This document shows, piece by piece, positions 11,280 through 20,144 of a stretch of DNA of 64,000 nucleotides (its first letter is position 1; each line of letters opens with the position of its first letter). Position numbers and translations under genes: made by a program. Below the pieces are notes generated by a model. That model had not been told where the DNA came from. It was given only the letters and a program-made list of their open reading frames with translations, and made no database searches. This stretch comes from Bordetella genomosp. 13. GTDB taxonomy: Bacteria > Pseudomonadota > Gammaproteobacteria > Burkholderiales > Burkholderiaceae_B. The stretch spans positions 2,108,001-2,172,000 of the forward strand of contig NZ_CP021111.1 of NCBI RefSeq assembly GCF_002119665.1. Reading direction: 5' to 3'.

Positions 11280-12484
11280 GCCGCGTAGCGGCGCAGATGC
11301 AGTGCGAACTGCTCGAGCCCGGCGATGCCGCTATGCTGGGCGCGCTGGCACCAGGCCTGCAGGTCGTTGAGCAGTTGCTCGCTGCTGGCGCTGGAACTTT
11401 CCCACAGGCGGCCCAGCTCGCGGCGCATCTGCACCAGGGTGGACAGCGACTGGTTCTGGGCGATGGCCTGGTCGAGTTCGGCCAGTTGCTCGGGCTGCAG
11501 CACGTCTTCGTTGCGATGCAGCCAACGGCGCACCCGATGCAGCATGGTCCAGCGGCAATCGGCGGCGCCCTTCTGGCGCGAGTTCTTCAGCTTGGCCAGC
11601 TCTTCGCGCGCCGACTTCTTCACCAGGTCGGCGTAGCGCGCCATGACTTCATAGCGGTGCGTGATGATGCCTTGCAGCGTGTGCAGGTCGATGGCCTTGG
11701 CGGCGGGATCGAGCTTCAGCTTGGGCGCGACCTTCTTGACCTTGGCCAGCCCGAAGAAGCGCAGCACGTTGATGTACGCCCAGCCCAGGTCGAACTCGTA
11801 CCATTTGGCCGAGAACTTGGCCGACGTGCCGTGCGCGTGGTGATTGTTGTGCAGCTCTTCGCCGCCGATGATGATGCCCCACGGGAACACGTTGGTGCTG
11901 GTGTCCGGGCTGTTGTAGTTGCGGTAGCCCCAGTAGTGGCCGATGCCGTTGACCACGCCGGCCGCCCAGAACGGGATCCAGGCCATCTGCACGGCCCAGA
12001 CCGTCAGACCCAGCACGCCGAACAGGGCCAGATCGATGGCGAGCATGATGAGCACGCCGGCCAGGCTGTGGCGCGAGTAGACGTTGCGTTCGAGCCAGTC
12101 GTCGGGCGTGCCGTGGCCGAACTTGGCCATGGTTTCACGGTTGGCCGATTCGAGGCGATACAGCTCGGCGCCGCGGAACAGTACCTTCCAGATACCGAAC
12201 AGCATGGGCGAGTGGGGATCCCCTTCCTTCTCGCACTTGGCGTGGTGCTTGCGGTGAATGGCGACCCATTCCTTCGTAACCATGCCGGTGGTGAGCCACA
12301 GCCAGGCGCGGAAGAAATGCATGACCGCCGGATGCAGCTCGAGGCCGCGGTGAGCCTGGCTGCGATGCAGAAACACCGTGACGGACACGATCGTGACGTG
12401 CGTGACGGCCAGCGTGAACAGGACGACCTGCCACCACTCGGCCTGGGCCAGGCCGCCGGACAAAAAGGTAAGGACTTGATCCAT
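11276..12484 (-). CDS. Membrane acyl-CoA (delta-9 type) fatty acid desaturase
   Basis: 402 residues. An integral membrane di-iron desaturase with all three histidine boxes: H40-RSQA-H45, H77-RK-HH81 and HNNHH (212-216). Hydrophobic segments at about 20-38, 55-70, 143-160 and 165-182 frame them. The family introduces a cis double bond into saturated acyl chains of CoA or phospholipid. A soluble helical C-terminal extension of about 150 residues is predicted. The gene overlaps uvrD by four bases. Its upstream region 12485-12726 holds its promoter but no site I can name. Confidence 0.9.
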   Translation of the reverse strand: MDQVLTFLSGGLAQAEWWQVVLFTLAVTHVTIVSVTVFLHRSQAHRGLELHPAVMHFFRAWLWLTTGMVTKEWVAIHRKHHAKCEKEGDPHSPMLFGIWKVLFRGAELYRLESANRETMAKFGHGTPDDWLERNVYSRHSLAGVLIMLAIDLALFGVLGLTVWAVQMAWIPFWAAGVVNGIGHYWGYRNYNSPDTSTNVFPWGIIIGGEELHNNHHAHGTSAKFSAKWYEFDLGWAYINVLRFFGLAKVKKVAPKLKLDPAAKAIDLHTLQGIITHRYEVMARYADLVKKSAREELAKLKNSRQKGAADCRWTMLHRVRRWLHRNEDVLQPEQLAELDQAIAQNQSLSTLVQMRRELGRLWESSSASSEQLLNDLQAWCQRAQHSGIAGLEQFALHLRRYAA

Positions 12485-12726
12485 AAAGCTGTTAGGAAGC
12501 CTCGTGAGTAAGGTTACCGATGCAGTTTAGCCTACATGGCTTCGTTATGACAGCACGGTTTCAAAAAGGTTCTTGAGTTAAATCAATGACTAAGCGCTGC
12601 CTCGTGGGGGAGCGAATCGTCGCCGCGACCGGCGCGGGAACGCCTGCTGCGTGGTGTGTTTCCAACATTTTGCTACACAACGTATACCGCGATAAAGTAA
12701 GGACCGTCCCACCGACACCGAACTCC

Positions 12727-13119
12727 ATGCCGTCATCAACCGCTGCGCGCCGGCTCCTTCCTGTCCTGCTGCTGGCCGCCGCCATGCCGGCAGCGGCCCA
12801 GATCCAGGTGCCCAGCGGGTCGAGCGTCGTACTTGCCACGTACTTCGAAATCGATCCCGAGAGCTGCCGGCCCCTGGCTTCGCCGCGCGTGCGCATCACC
12901 GGCAACGGCGTCTTGGGCAAGGCGATCGTGGTGCGCACGCAAGGCAAAGTGTCGGCCACGACACGGTGCCCGCACAAGCTGGTGCCCATATCGCAAGTGC
13001 TGTATCAGGCCGACAAGCCCGGCATCGACGCCATATCGTGGGATGTGCGTTATCTACGACGCAATGCGCGCGTGGAGCGCGTCAGCTCACAGGTGAACGT
13101 GACGCCGCGCGCCCGCTGA
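12727..13119 (+). CDS. Small secreted protein of unknown function
   Basis: 130 residues. A classical signal peptide is visible at about residues 1-25 (RRLLPVLLLAAAMPAAAQ), with cleavage expected after the AxA motif, giving a basic periplasmic protein of about 105 residues with two cysteines that might pair. No family is recognised. The frame is open upstream to 12586, but the ATG at 12727 gives a proper signal sequence; no clear Shine-Dalgarno is close to it. The gene stands alone, divergent from the desaturase and convergent with rsmB. Confidence 0.7.
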   Translation: MPSSTAARRLLPVLLLAAAMPAAAQIQVPSGSSVVLATYFEIDPESCRPLASPRVRITGNGVLGKAIVVRTQGKVSATTRCPHKLVPISQVLYQADKPGIDAISWDVRYLRRNARVERVSSQVNVTPRAR

Positions 13120-13154
13120 AGGCGCGCGACGGGCCATCCCTTTGACCTACGACG

Positions 13155-14876
13155 TCATGCCGCCGGCGGCTTGTCGACCGGCGCGGCGTCGTCGTCGGAA
13201 ATTTCGTCCGTCGCCTCGTCGACCCCGGGCATTTCGACCACCGCATCCAGGTCGCCGGCATCATCGGCAGCCGCCGCATCCCCGTCCAGCACGGGATCGA
13301 CCAAGGCTGGCGCGACGGCGGCATCCGCCTGCAAGGGCGCCTGCAAGGGCGCCTGCAAGGGCGCCTGCGCCTCGGCCGGGCCGGCTGCCTTCGCCGGTGT
13401 CTTGCGACGTTCGAATACCGCGGCGAAGAAGCCGTCCGTCCCATGCACGTCCGGCCGCAACTGCATGTAGGGGCCTTCCACTTCGAGTTCGGGACAGCGT
13501 GCCTTGATCAGCGCGGCCGCGTCCAACTGCTCGAAGTCGGGATGCTCGGCGAGGAAACGCTCGGCCTGGGCGGCGTTTTCTTCCACCAGCAGACTGCAGG
13601 TGGCGTAGACCAGGCGTCCGCCGGGCGCGACGCAGCGCGCGGCGCTTTTGAGGATGCGATGCTGCAGCTCGCACAGCTCGCCCAGCGACTCGGGATGCTG
13701 TCGCCATTTCAGGTCGGGATTGCGCCGCAGCGTGCCGATGCCGCTGCACGGCGCGTCCACCAGGACGCGCTGCGCCTTGCCGGCCAGCCGCTTGACGCGC
13801 GCATCGTTCTCGCCGTCGATGGCCACCGGCACCACGTTGGACAGGCCGCTGCGCGCGAAGCGGGGCTTGGCGCGGGCCAACCTGGCGGCGGACACGTCGA
13901 AGGCGTACAAGCGGCCGGTGGAGCGCATCAGCGCGCCCAGCAGCAGGCTCTTGCCGCCCGCGCCGGCGCAGAAGTCGATGATCATCTCGCCGCGCTTGGG
14001 CCCCACCAGCAGGGCCAGCAGCTGGCTGCCCTCGTCCTGGACCTCGAGGCTGCCGTCCTCGAACTGCGGCCAGCGGTTCACCGCCGGACGCCCCGCCATG
14101 CGGATGCCCCAGGGCGAATACTTCATGGACTGCGGCTCGTACCGCGCCGCCGGGCCGGCCAGCAGGCCGGACAGCATCGCATCGCGCTCGGCCTTCAAGG
14201 GATTGACGCGCAGGTCCAGCGCGGCCGGCCGGTTCAAAGCCTGCATCAGGCGCTCGGGCTCGTCCATGGCGCCCAACCGCTCGTCCAGCCAGTCGGGCAT
14301 GCTGGCGCGCACGGCGCGCGGCAGCGTGGCGGGGTCGATGCGCAGCACGTGCTGCAGCCACGCGGCCTCGTCCGGATCCAGCGCCTCGGCCAGCGCCTCC
14401 TGGCCCAACACCGCGGCCAGGCCCAGGATAGCCAGCCGGCGCGAGGCCGGCCCCACGCCGGACTCGGCCATGCGCCGGTAGCGGCGCAGATGGCGCAGCA
14501 CGTCGTAGACGGCCTCGGCGATCTCGGCGCGATCGCGGCCGCCCAGGTTGGGGTGGGCACGCAGCCAGTGCGACAGGGCCGCGTCGGCCGGATAGGTCCA
14601 TTGCAGCAGCTCGCCCAGCACCCGATGGACCTGGTCCACACGGATGGCGGCCAGCGGCACGCGAGGACGGTCGGCGCGCGGCGCGGCGCCGGCCGAAGTA
14701 CGCGAGGATCTCGCGGTCCGGCGCTCGTCGCCCCCGGCGAAGGAACGATCGCCGCGTCCGGCGTCGGCATCCTGGCCGCGCGGTGCGCCGCCCGGGCGAC
14801 GCGGTGCGTCCGACGGACCGGAGCGCCCGGGCGCGGGGCGGCCGGAACGGGAACGGGGGAAGGAGGACTTGCTCAT
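13155..14876 (-). CDS. rsmB: RsmB/NOP family rRNA cytosine-C5 methyltransferase
   Basis: 573 residues, longer than E. coli RsmB (about 430). Core features are the SAM-binding motif DFCAGAGGKS (301-310), motif IV DAPCSGIGTLRRNPDLKWR with C377, and motif VI TCS with the catalytic C427. The family makes m5C in 16S rRNA; the precise target (C967 as in RsmB) is inferred. Two unusual extensions frame the core: a basic low-complexity N terminus of about 70 residues and an acidic, repetitive C terminus of about 80 residues. The ATG overlaps the purN stop by four bases, so purN and rsmB are co-translated. A much longer open frame to 16178 only reads through purN out of its frame. Confidence 0.85.
   Translation of the reverse strand: MSKSSFPRSRSGRPAPGRSGPSDAPRRPGGAPRGQDADAGRGDRSFAGGDERRTARSSRTSAGAAPRADRPRVPLAAIRVDQVHRVLGELLQWTYPADAALSHWLRAHPNLGGRDRAEIAEAVYDVLRHLRRYRRMAESGVGPASRRLAILGLAAVLGQEALAEALDPDEAAWLQHVLRIDPATLPRAVRASMPDWLDERLGAMDEPERLMQALNRPAALDLRVNPLKAERDAMLSGLLAGPAARYEPQSMKYSPWGIRMAGRPAVNRWPQFEDGSLEVQDEGSQLLALLVGPKRGEMIIDFCAGAGGKSLLLGALMRSTGRLYAFDVSAARLARAKPRFARSGLSNVVPVAIDGENDARVKRLAGKAQRVLVDAPCSGIGTLRRNPDLKWRQHPESLGELCELQHRILKSAARCVAPGGRLVYATCSLLVEENAAQAERFLAEHPDFEQLDAAALIKARCPELEVEGPYMQLRPDVHGTDGFFAAVFERRKTPAKAAGPAEAQAPLQAPLQAPLQADAAVAPALVDPVLDGDAAAADDAGDLDAVVEMPGVDEATDEISDDDAAPVDKPPAA
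13326..13368. repeat. 12-bp tandem repeat inside rsmB (encodes PLQA repeats)
   Basis: CGCCTGCAAGGG is repeated three times at 13326-13361 and continues for seven more bases. On the coding (minus) strand it gives APLQAPLQAPLQA in the C-terminal extension. The unit is a multiple of three, so copy changes would alter length without breaking the frame. Confidence 0.9.
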
Positions 14877-15634
14877 CGCGGCGACTCCAGCATGAACAGG
14901 CGGGGCGGATTCCCCGAGACGTCGACCCGATGGTCGGGCAGCAGGCTGACGCGGCCTTCGGCCAGCCAGCGCGCGGCGGCGGGATAGGCCTGGTGCTCGA
15001 CCTGCAGCACCCGTTCGGCCAAGGCCTCGGGCGTGTCGTCGGCAAGCACCGGCACACAGCCTTGGGCGATGATGGGCCCGTGGTCCAGCAGCGGGGTCAC
15101 GAAATGCACGGTGCAGCCGTGCACGCGCACGCCGGTGGCGATGGCCTGGGCATGAGTATGCAAGCCGGGAAAGGCCGGCAGCAGCGACGGATGGATGTTG
15201 ACCAGCCTGCCCGCGTAGCGCGCCACGAACCCGGGCGTCAGCACGCGCATGAAGCCTGCCAGCAGCACATAGTCGGGCCGGTAGGGTTCGATCGCGGCGG
15301 ACAGCGCGGCGTCGAAGGCTTCGCGGGTCGCGAAATCCTTGTGGCTGACGGCATGCGTGGGAATGCCCTGGGCGCTCGCCCAGGCCAGCCCCGCCGCATC
15401 GGGACGGCTGCCGATGACGGCGGCGATCTGTGCGGGCCAACCCTCGGCGCGACAGGCCTCGACCAGCGCCTGCATGTTGCTGCCGCGGCCCGAGATGAGG
15501 ATGACGAGGCGGCGAGCGGCGCCCGGCTGCGGCGCGGCGTCGGGACTGGCGGCGTCTGGTTGCGGGAAGCCCGCCGCACCATGCGCGGCGGAACTGGAAT
15601 CGGCGGAGAAATCCGGCAAGATAGGGCTTTCCAT
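14873..15634 (-). CDS. purN: Phosphoribosylglycinamide formyltransferase PurN
   Basis: 253 residues from the ATG at 15634. It formylates GAR with 10-formyl-THF in purine synthesis. The substrate motif ISGRGSNM (47-54) and catalytic N146, H148 and D184 correspond to N106, H108 and D144 of the E. coli enzyme, each shifted by exactly 40. The gene therefore carries a 40-residue Ala/Ser/Pro-rich N-terminal extension with no ATG or GTG start inside it near the core. The start ATG lies 34 bases from the likely ribF start on the other strand, leaving little room for two promoters. The stop overlaps rsmB. Confidence 0.9.
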   Translation of the reverse strand: MESPILPDFSADSSSAAHGAAGFPQPDAASPDAAPQPGAARRLVILISGRGSNMQALVEACRAEGWPAQIAAVIGSRPDAAGLAWASAQGIPTHAVSHKDFATREAFDAALSAAIEPYRPDYVLLAGFMRVLTPGFVARYAGRLVNIHPSLLPAFPGLHTHAQAIATGVRVHGCTVHFVTPLLDHGPIIAQGCVPVLADDTPEALAERVLQVEHQAYPAAARWLAEGRVSLLPDHRVDVSGNPPRLFMLESPR

Positions 15635-15668
15635 GAGCAAGGCAACCCGAAATTGTAAACTCTCGCTC

Positions 15669-16634
15669 GTGAAACCACCGCTGCGCATTTATCGCTACCT
15701 GCCCCCGCCGGCCCGGCGCCTTCCCTGCGCCCTGACCATCGGCAATTTCGACGGGGTCCATCGGGGCCATCAGGCCATACTTTCGCTCGTACGCCGCGAG
15801 GCGCAGGCACGCGGCCTGGCATCGTCCGTGATGACTTTCGAGCCGCATCCGCGCGAATACTTCGCGGCGCTGAACCAGCGCCCCGAACTCGCGCCCACGC
15901 GGATCTCGGGCCTGCGCGACAAGCTGGCGGCGCTGGCGCGCGCCGGCATCGAACAGGTGGTGGTCGAGCGCTTCGATGCTCGCCTGGCCAGCATGTCGGC
16001 CAACGCCTTCATCGAAGACCTGCTGGTGCACGGACTGCACACGCGGTGGCTGCTGGTGGGCGAGGATTTTCGCTACGGCAGCAAACGAAGCGGCGACATC
16101 GACCTGCTGCGCGAAGCCGGCCTGCGGCACGGTTTCGAGGTGCATACGCTGTCCGACGTCACCGACCCGCACGGCCATCGCATTTCAAGTTCCGAAGTGC
16201 GCACCGCGCTGGCGGTAGGCGACCTGAAGCGCGCACAAGAGCTGCTGGGCCACCCTTTCCACATCAGCGGCCACGTCATCCACGGACAGAAACTCGGCCG
16301 GCAGCTGGGCTTTCCCACCATGAACCTGCGGGTGGCGCCGCGCTGCGCCGCGCGATCGGGCATCTACGTGGTGCGAGTGCTGGGGCTGGGCGAGCAGCCG
16401 CGTGCCGCCGTGGCCAGCCTGGGCGTGCGCCCCACCGTCGAAGACCATGGCCGTGTGCTGCTCGAGACGCACTTGCTGGATGGCCCCGCCGATGCTTACG
16501 GTAAACTCGTGCGCATCGAATTCCTGCACAAGCTGCGGGACGAAGAGAAATTCCCCGACCTCCTCTCCCTGACTGCCGCCATCGCCGAAGACGCGCGAAA
16601 CGCGCGCGCCTACTTTGCCGTTCATGGACTATAA
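15669..16634 (+). CDS. ribF: Bifunctional riboflavin kinase / FAD synthetase RibF
   Basis: 321 residues from a GTG start ([10 protein letters not shown]). N-terminal FAD synthetase (nucleotidyltransferase) domain with [10 protein letters not shown] near residues 25-34; C-terminal riboflavin kinase domain with [15 protein letters not shown]. It converts riboflavin to FMN and FAD. An in-frame ATG at 15633 would add 12 residues, but would share its CATG with the purN start, so the GTG is preferred. The 3' end overlaps ileS by 11 bases, giving a ribF-ileS-lspA operon. Confidence 0.94.
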   Translation: MKPPLRIYRYLPPPARRLPCALTIGNFDGVHRGHQAILSLVRREAQARGLASSVMTFEPHPREYFAALNQRPELAPTRISGLRDKLAALARAGIEQVVVERFDARLASMSANAFIEDLLVHGLHTRWLLVGEDFRYGSKRSGDIDLLREAGLRHGFEVHTLSDVTDPHGHRISSSEVRTALAVGDLKRAQELLGHPFHISGHVIHGQKLGRQLGFPTMNLRVAPRCAARSGIYVVRVLGLGEQPRAAVASLGVRPTVEDHGRVLLETHLLDGPADAYGKLVRIEFLHKLRDEEKFPDLLSLTAAIAEDARNARAYFAVHGL

Positions 16635-19485
16635 AAACACCCTCAACCTGCCCGATACTCCCTTCCCCATGCGCGGCGATCTCGCCAAACGGGAACCGGC
16701 CTGGGTGGCCGAATGGGAAGAGAACCGCGTCTACCAGGCCATCCGCGCGGCCAGCAGCGGTCGCCCGCGCTTCGTGCTGCACGACGGTCCCCCGTATGCC
16801 AACGGCGACATCCACATCGGGCACGCGGTCAACAAGATCCTGAAGGACATCATCGTCAAGAGCCGCAACATGGCCGGCTTCGACGCGCAATATGTGCCGG
16901 GCTGGGACTGCCACGGCATGCCGATCGAGATCCAGATCGAGAAGAAATACGGCAAGCACCTGCCTGTGGCCGAGGTGCAGTCGCGCGCCCGCGCCTATGC
17001 GCTCGAACAGATCGATCGCCAGCGCAAAGACTTCAAGCGCCTGGGCGTGCTGGGCGATTGGGATCGCCCGTATCTCACGATGAACTTCAGCAATGAAGCC
17101 GACGAGATCCGCGCGCTGGGCCGCATCCTGAAAAAGGGCTACGTGTTCCGCGGGCTGAAGCCGGTGAACTGGTGCTTCGACTGCGGTTCGGCGCTTGCCG
17201 AGGCCGAGGTCGAATACGCGGACCGCGTCGATCCCGCCATCGACGTCGCCTTCCCGTTCGCCGACAAGCCCGCGCTGGCCGCGGCCTTCGGCCTGAGTTC
17301 GGTGGAAGACGGCGCCGCGGTCATCTGGACCACCACGCCCTGGACGATACCCTCGAACCAGGCGCTGAACGTGCACCCCGAGTTCGACTATGCGCTGGTG
17401 CGCGTCACGCCGGCGCCCGCGCATGGCCCGCTGCTGCTGCTGGCGGCCGAGCGCGTCGAAGAGTGCCTGAAAACCTGGGGCCTGGAAGGCGAGATCATCG
17501 CGACCGCGAAGGGCGCCGCGCTGGCCGAGCTGCGCATGCGTCATCCGCTGGCGTCGGCCGATGCGGGCTACGACCGCACCTCGCCCATCTACCTGGGCGA
17601 CTACGTCACGCTGGACGCCGGCACGGGCGTCGTGCACTCGGCGCCCGCCTACGGTATCGAAGACTTCGTCTCGTGCAAGGCGCATGGCCTGCGCGACGAC
17701 GACATCATCAGTCCCGTGATGGGCGACGGCCGTTACGCCACCAGCCTGCCGCTGTTCGGCGGCCTGTCGATCTGGGACGCCAACCCCAAGATCGTCGAGG
17801 CCCTGAAGGCCGCCGGCTCGCTCATGCACGTGGTGAAGCTGTCCCACAGCTACATGCACTGCTGGCGCCACAAGACCCCGGTCATCTACCGCGCCACCAG
17901 CCAGTGGTTCGCCGGCATGGACGTGCAGCCCAACGACGGCAGCGCGCCCCTGCGGGAGACCGCGCTGGCGGCCATCGACGCCACGGCCTTTTATCCCGCA
18001 TGGGGCCGCGCGCGCCTGCACGCCATGATCGCCAACCGGCCCGATTGGACGCTGTCGCGCCAACGCCAGTGGGGCGTGCCCATGGCCTTCTTCGTGCACA
18101 AGGAAACCGGCGCGCTGCATCCCCGCACCGACGAACTGCTCGAACAGGTGGCGCAGCGCGTCGAGCAGCACGGCATCGAGGCCTGGCAAAGCCTGGACCC
18201 GCGCGAACTGCTGGGCGACGAGGCCGACGCCTACGAGAAGAACCGCGACACGCTGGACGTGTGGTTCGATTCCGGCACCACCCACGCCACCGTGCTGGGC
18301 GGCAAGGACCACGATCTGGGCGGCTCGCACGGCGAACAGCTTTCCTGGCCCGCCGACCTCTACCTGGAAGGCTCGGACCAGCACCGCGGCTGGTTCCATT
18401 CGTCGCTGCTCACGGGCTGCATGCTGTATGGCCAGGCCCCTTACAAGGCCCTGCTGACGCACGGCTTCGTGGTCGACGGCCAGGGCCGCAAGATGAGCAA
18501 GTCGGTAGGCAACGTGATCGCGCCGCAGAAGGTTTCCGACTCGCTGGGCGCCGAAATCCTGCGGCTGTGGGTGGCGTCCACCGATTACTCGGGCGAGCTG
18601 TCCATCTCCGACGAGATCCTCAAGCGCGTGGTGGAAGGCTATCGCCGCATCCGCAACACGCTGCGTTTCCTCTTGGCCAACCTGGCGGACTTCGACCCGG
18701 CCACGCAGGCCGTGCCGCACGACGGGCTCTTCGAGATCGACCGCTATGCGCTGGCCATGACGGCGCAGATGCAGGCCGAGGTGCTGGGCAATTACGAGCG
18801 CTACGACTTCCATCCGGCCGTGTCGCGCCTGCAGACCTTCTGCTCGGAAGACCTGGGCGCTTTCTACCTGGACATCCTGAAGGATCGCCTGTACACCACG
18901 GCGGCCGGCAGCCGCGCGCGCCGTTCGGCGCAGACCGCGCTGTTCGAGATCACGCAGGCGCTGCTGAAGCTGATGGCGCCCATCCTGTCGTTCACCGCCG
19001 AAGAGGCGTGGAAAGTGCTGGGCGCCTCGACCCTGCGGCAGCAGGACGAGGCGGCGCGCGCCACCATCTTCACGCAGCTCTATCACACCCTGCCGGCGTT
19101 CGGCGACGCCGAGGCGCTTACGGCCAAATGGTCGCGCCTGCGCGCTATCCGCGCCGAGGTGCTGCGCAAGCTCGAAGAGGTGCGCACCGCGGGCGGCATC
19201 GGCTCGTCGCTGCAGGCCGAGGTCGACATCCACGCCAGCGCGCAAGACCGCGAGTGGCTGGCCAGCCTGGCGGGCGACCTGCGCTTCGTGCTGATCGTCT
19301 CGCGCGCCACGGTGCACGAGGGCAGCGGCGAACTGCAGGTGCAGATCACGCCCTCTTCCAGCAGGAAGTGCGATCGCTGCTGGCACTGGCGTGACGACGT
19401 GGGCGCGGATGCGGCGCACCCCGACATCTGCGGCCGCTGCGTCGCCAACCTGTTCGGCTCGGGCGAGCCGCGCGACAAGGCGTAA
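16624..19485 (+). CDS. ileS: Isoleucyl-tRNA synthetase IleS
   Basis: 953 residues, normal length for a bacterial type 1 IleRS. HIGH motif at 64-67 ([12 protein letters not shown]), KMSKS at 623-627, a large CP1 editing domain between them, and a C-terminal zinc-binding region with CDRCWHW and CGRC. The start MDYKNTL was chosen over an ATG nine bases upstream because this sequence is the usual beginning of the family. It overlaps the ribF 3' end and is followed two bases later by lspA, an arrangement common in proteobacteria. Confidence 0.98.
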   Translation: MDYKNTLNLPDTPFPMRGDLAKREPAWVAEWEENRVYQAIRAASSGRPRFVLHDGPPYANGDIHIGHAVNKILKDIIVKSRNMAGFDAQYVPGWDCHGMPIEIQIEKKYGKHLPVAEVQSRARAYALEQIDRQRKDFKRLGVLGDWDRPYLTMNFSNEADEIRALGRILKKGYVFRGLKPVNWCFDCGSALAEAEVEYADRVDPAIDVAFPFADKPALAAAFGLSSVEDGAAVIWTTTPWTIPSNQALNVHPEFDYALVRVTPAPAHGPLLLLAAERVEECLKTWGLEGEIIATAKGAALAELRMRHPLASADAGYDRTSPIYLGDYVTLDAGTGVVHSAPAYGIEDFVSCKAHGLRDDDIISPVMGDGRYATSLPLFGGLSIWDANPKIVEALKAAGSLMHVVKLSHSYMHCWRHKTPVIYRATSQWFAGMDVQPNDGSAPLRETALAAIDATAFYPAWGRARLHAMIANRPDWTLSRQRQWGVPMAFFVHKETGALHPRTDELLEQVAQRVEQHGIEAWQSLDPRELLGDEADAYEKNRDTLDVWFDSGTTHATVLGGKDHDLGGSHGEQLSWPADLYLEGSDQHRGWFHSSLLTGCMLYGQAPYKALLTHGFVVDGQGRKMSKSVGNVIAPQKVSDSLGAEILRLWVASTDYSGELSISDEILKRVVEGYRRIRNTLRFLLANLADFDPATQAVPHDGLFEIDRYALAMTAQMQAEVLGNYERYDFHPAVSRLQTFCSEDLGAFYLDILKDRLYTTAAGSRARRSAQTALFEITQALLKLMAPILSFTAEEAWKVLGASTLRQQDEAARATIFTQLYHTLPAFGDAEALTAKWSRLRAIRAEVLRKLEEVRTAGGIGSSLQAEVDIHASAQDREWLASLAGDLRFVLIVSRATVHEGSGELQVQITPSSSRKCDRCWHWRDDVGADAAHPDICGRCVANLFGSGEPRDKA

Positions 19486-19487
19486 GC

Positions 19488-19997
19488 ATGGCCGATACCA
19501 AAGAAGCCCCCCGCGCCCCGCTGGCACGCTGGCTCGGCCTGGCCGCACTCATCATCGTGTTCGATCAGGCCACCAAGCTGTATTTCGAAAACGCCTTCGC
19601 GTACGGGCAGCGCCTGAACGTGCTGCCCATCTTCGACTTCACGCTGATGTACAACCGCGGCGCGGCCTTCAGTTTCCTGGCCTCCGAGGAAGGCTGGCAG
19701 CGCTGGCTGTTCACGGTGCTGGGCATAGGCGCGGCCGTGGTCATCACCTGGCTGCTGCGCCGTACGCACGGCCAGCCGCGCTTCTGCCTCGCCCTGACGC
19801 TGATCATGGGCGGCGCGCTGGGCAACGTGATCGACCGCGTGGCTTACGGCCACGTCATCGACTTCCTGCTCTTCTACTGGCGCGACTGGTACTATCCGGC
19901 CTTCAACGTGGCCGACGTGGCGATCACGTGCGGCGCGGTCTTGCTGGTGCTGGACGAGATCCTGCGCGCCCGCAAGGCACGCGCGGCGAGCGCGTAG
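19488..19997 (+). CDS. lspA: Lipoprotein signal peptidase LspA
   Basis: 169 residues, four membrane helices. Inner-membrane aspartyl protease that cleaves prolipoprotein signal peptides. Conserved blocks NRGAAFSFL, GNVIDRV-GHVIDF and FNVADVAI are present; the catalytic aspartates should be D125 (GHVIDF) and D143 (NVADVAI). The gene begins two bases after ileS. Substrates within this window include the EhuB-like and M48 lipoproteins. Confidence 0.97.
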   Translation: MADTKEAPRAPLARWLGLAALIIVFDQATKLYFENAFAYGQRLNVLPIFDFTLMYNRGAAFSFLASEEGWQRWLFTVLGIGAAVVITWLLRRTHGQPRFCLALTLIMGGALGNVIDRVAYGHVIDFLLFYWRDWYYPAFNVADVAITCGAVLLVLDEILRARKARAASA

Positions 19998-20007
19998 GTC
20001 TTCGCGG

Positions 20008-20101
20008 CGTGGGGGCACACCCTTCTGCCGCCGGGCCGCTCCCAAGGCAGAAGCGCCCCCTCGGGGGGCAGCAAGCCGAAGGCGCAGCGTGGGGGCCCTC
20101 G
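20008..20101. repeat. GC-rich intergenic repeat element with nested palindromes
   Basis: Between lspA and coaBC. It holds an 8-bp inverted pair CTTCTGCC and GGCAGAAG, a strong palindrome around CGCCCCCTCGGGGGGC, and the decamer GCGTGGGGGC twice as a direct repeat at its two ends. This composition is unlike the flanking genes and looks like a dispersed intergenic repeat; it may also serve as the lspA transcription end. Confidence 0.65.
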
Positions 20102-20144
20102 TTTTGCCGCATAATGGCACGATCCCTACACGACTAGTGCAGCC

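Noticed and set aside
13155..16178. A 1007-residue fusion of RsmB with upstream sequence
   Set aside because: The extra part reads through purN in a wrong frame. RsmB proper begins at the ATG overlapping the purN stop.
16276..19548. 1090-residue open frame antisense to ileS
   Set aside because: A typical long antisense frame of a high-GC gene; it has no recognisable domain and the plus strand encodes complete IleS.
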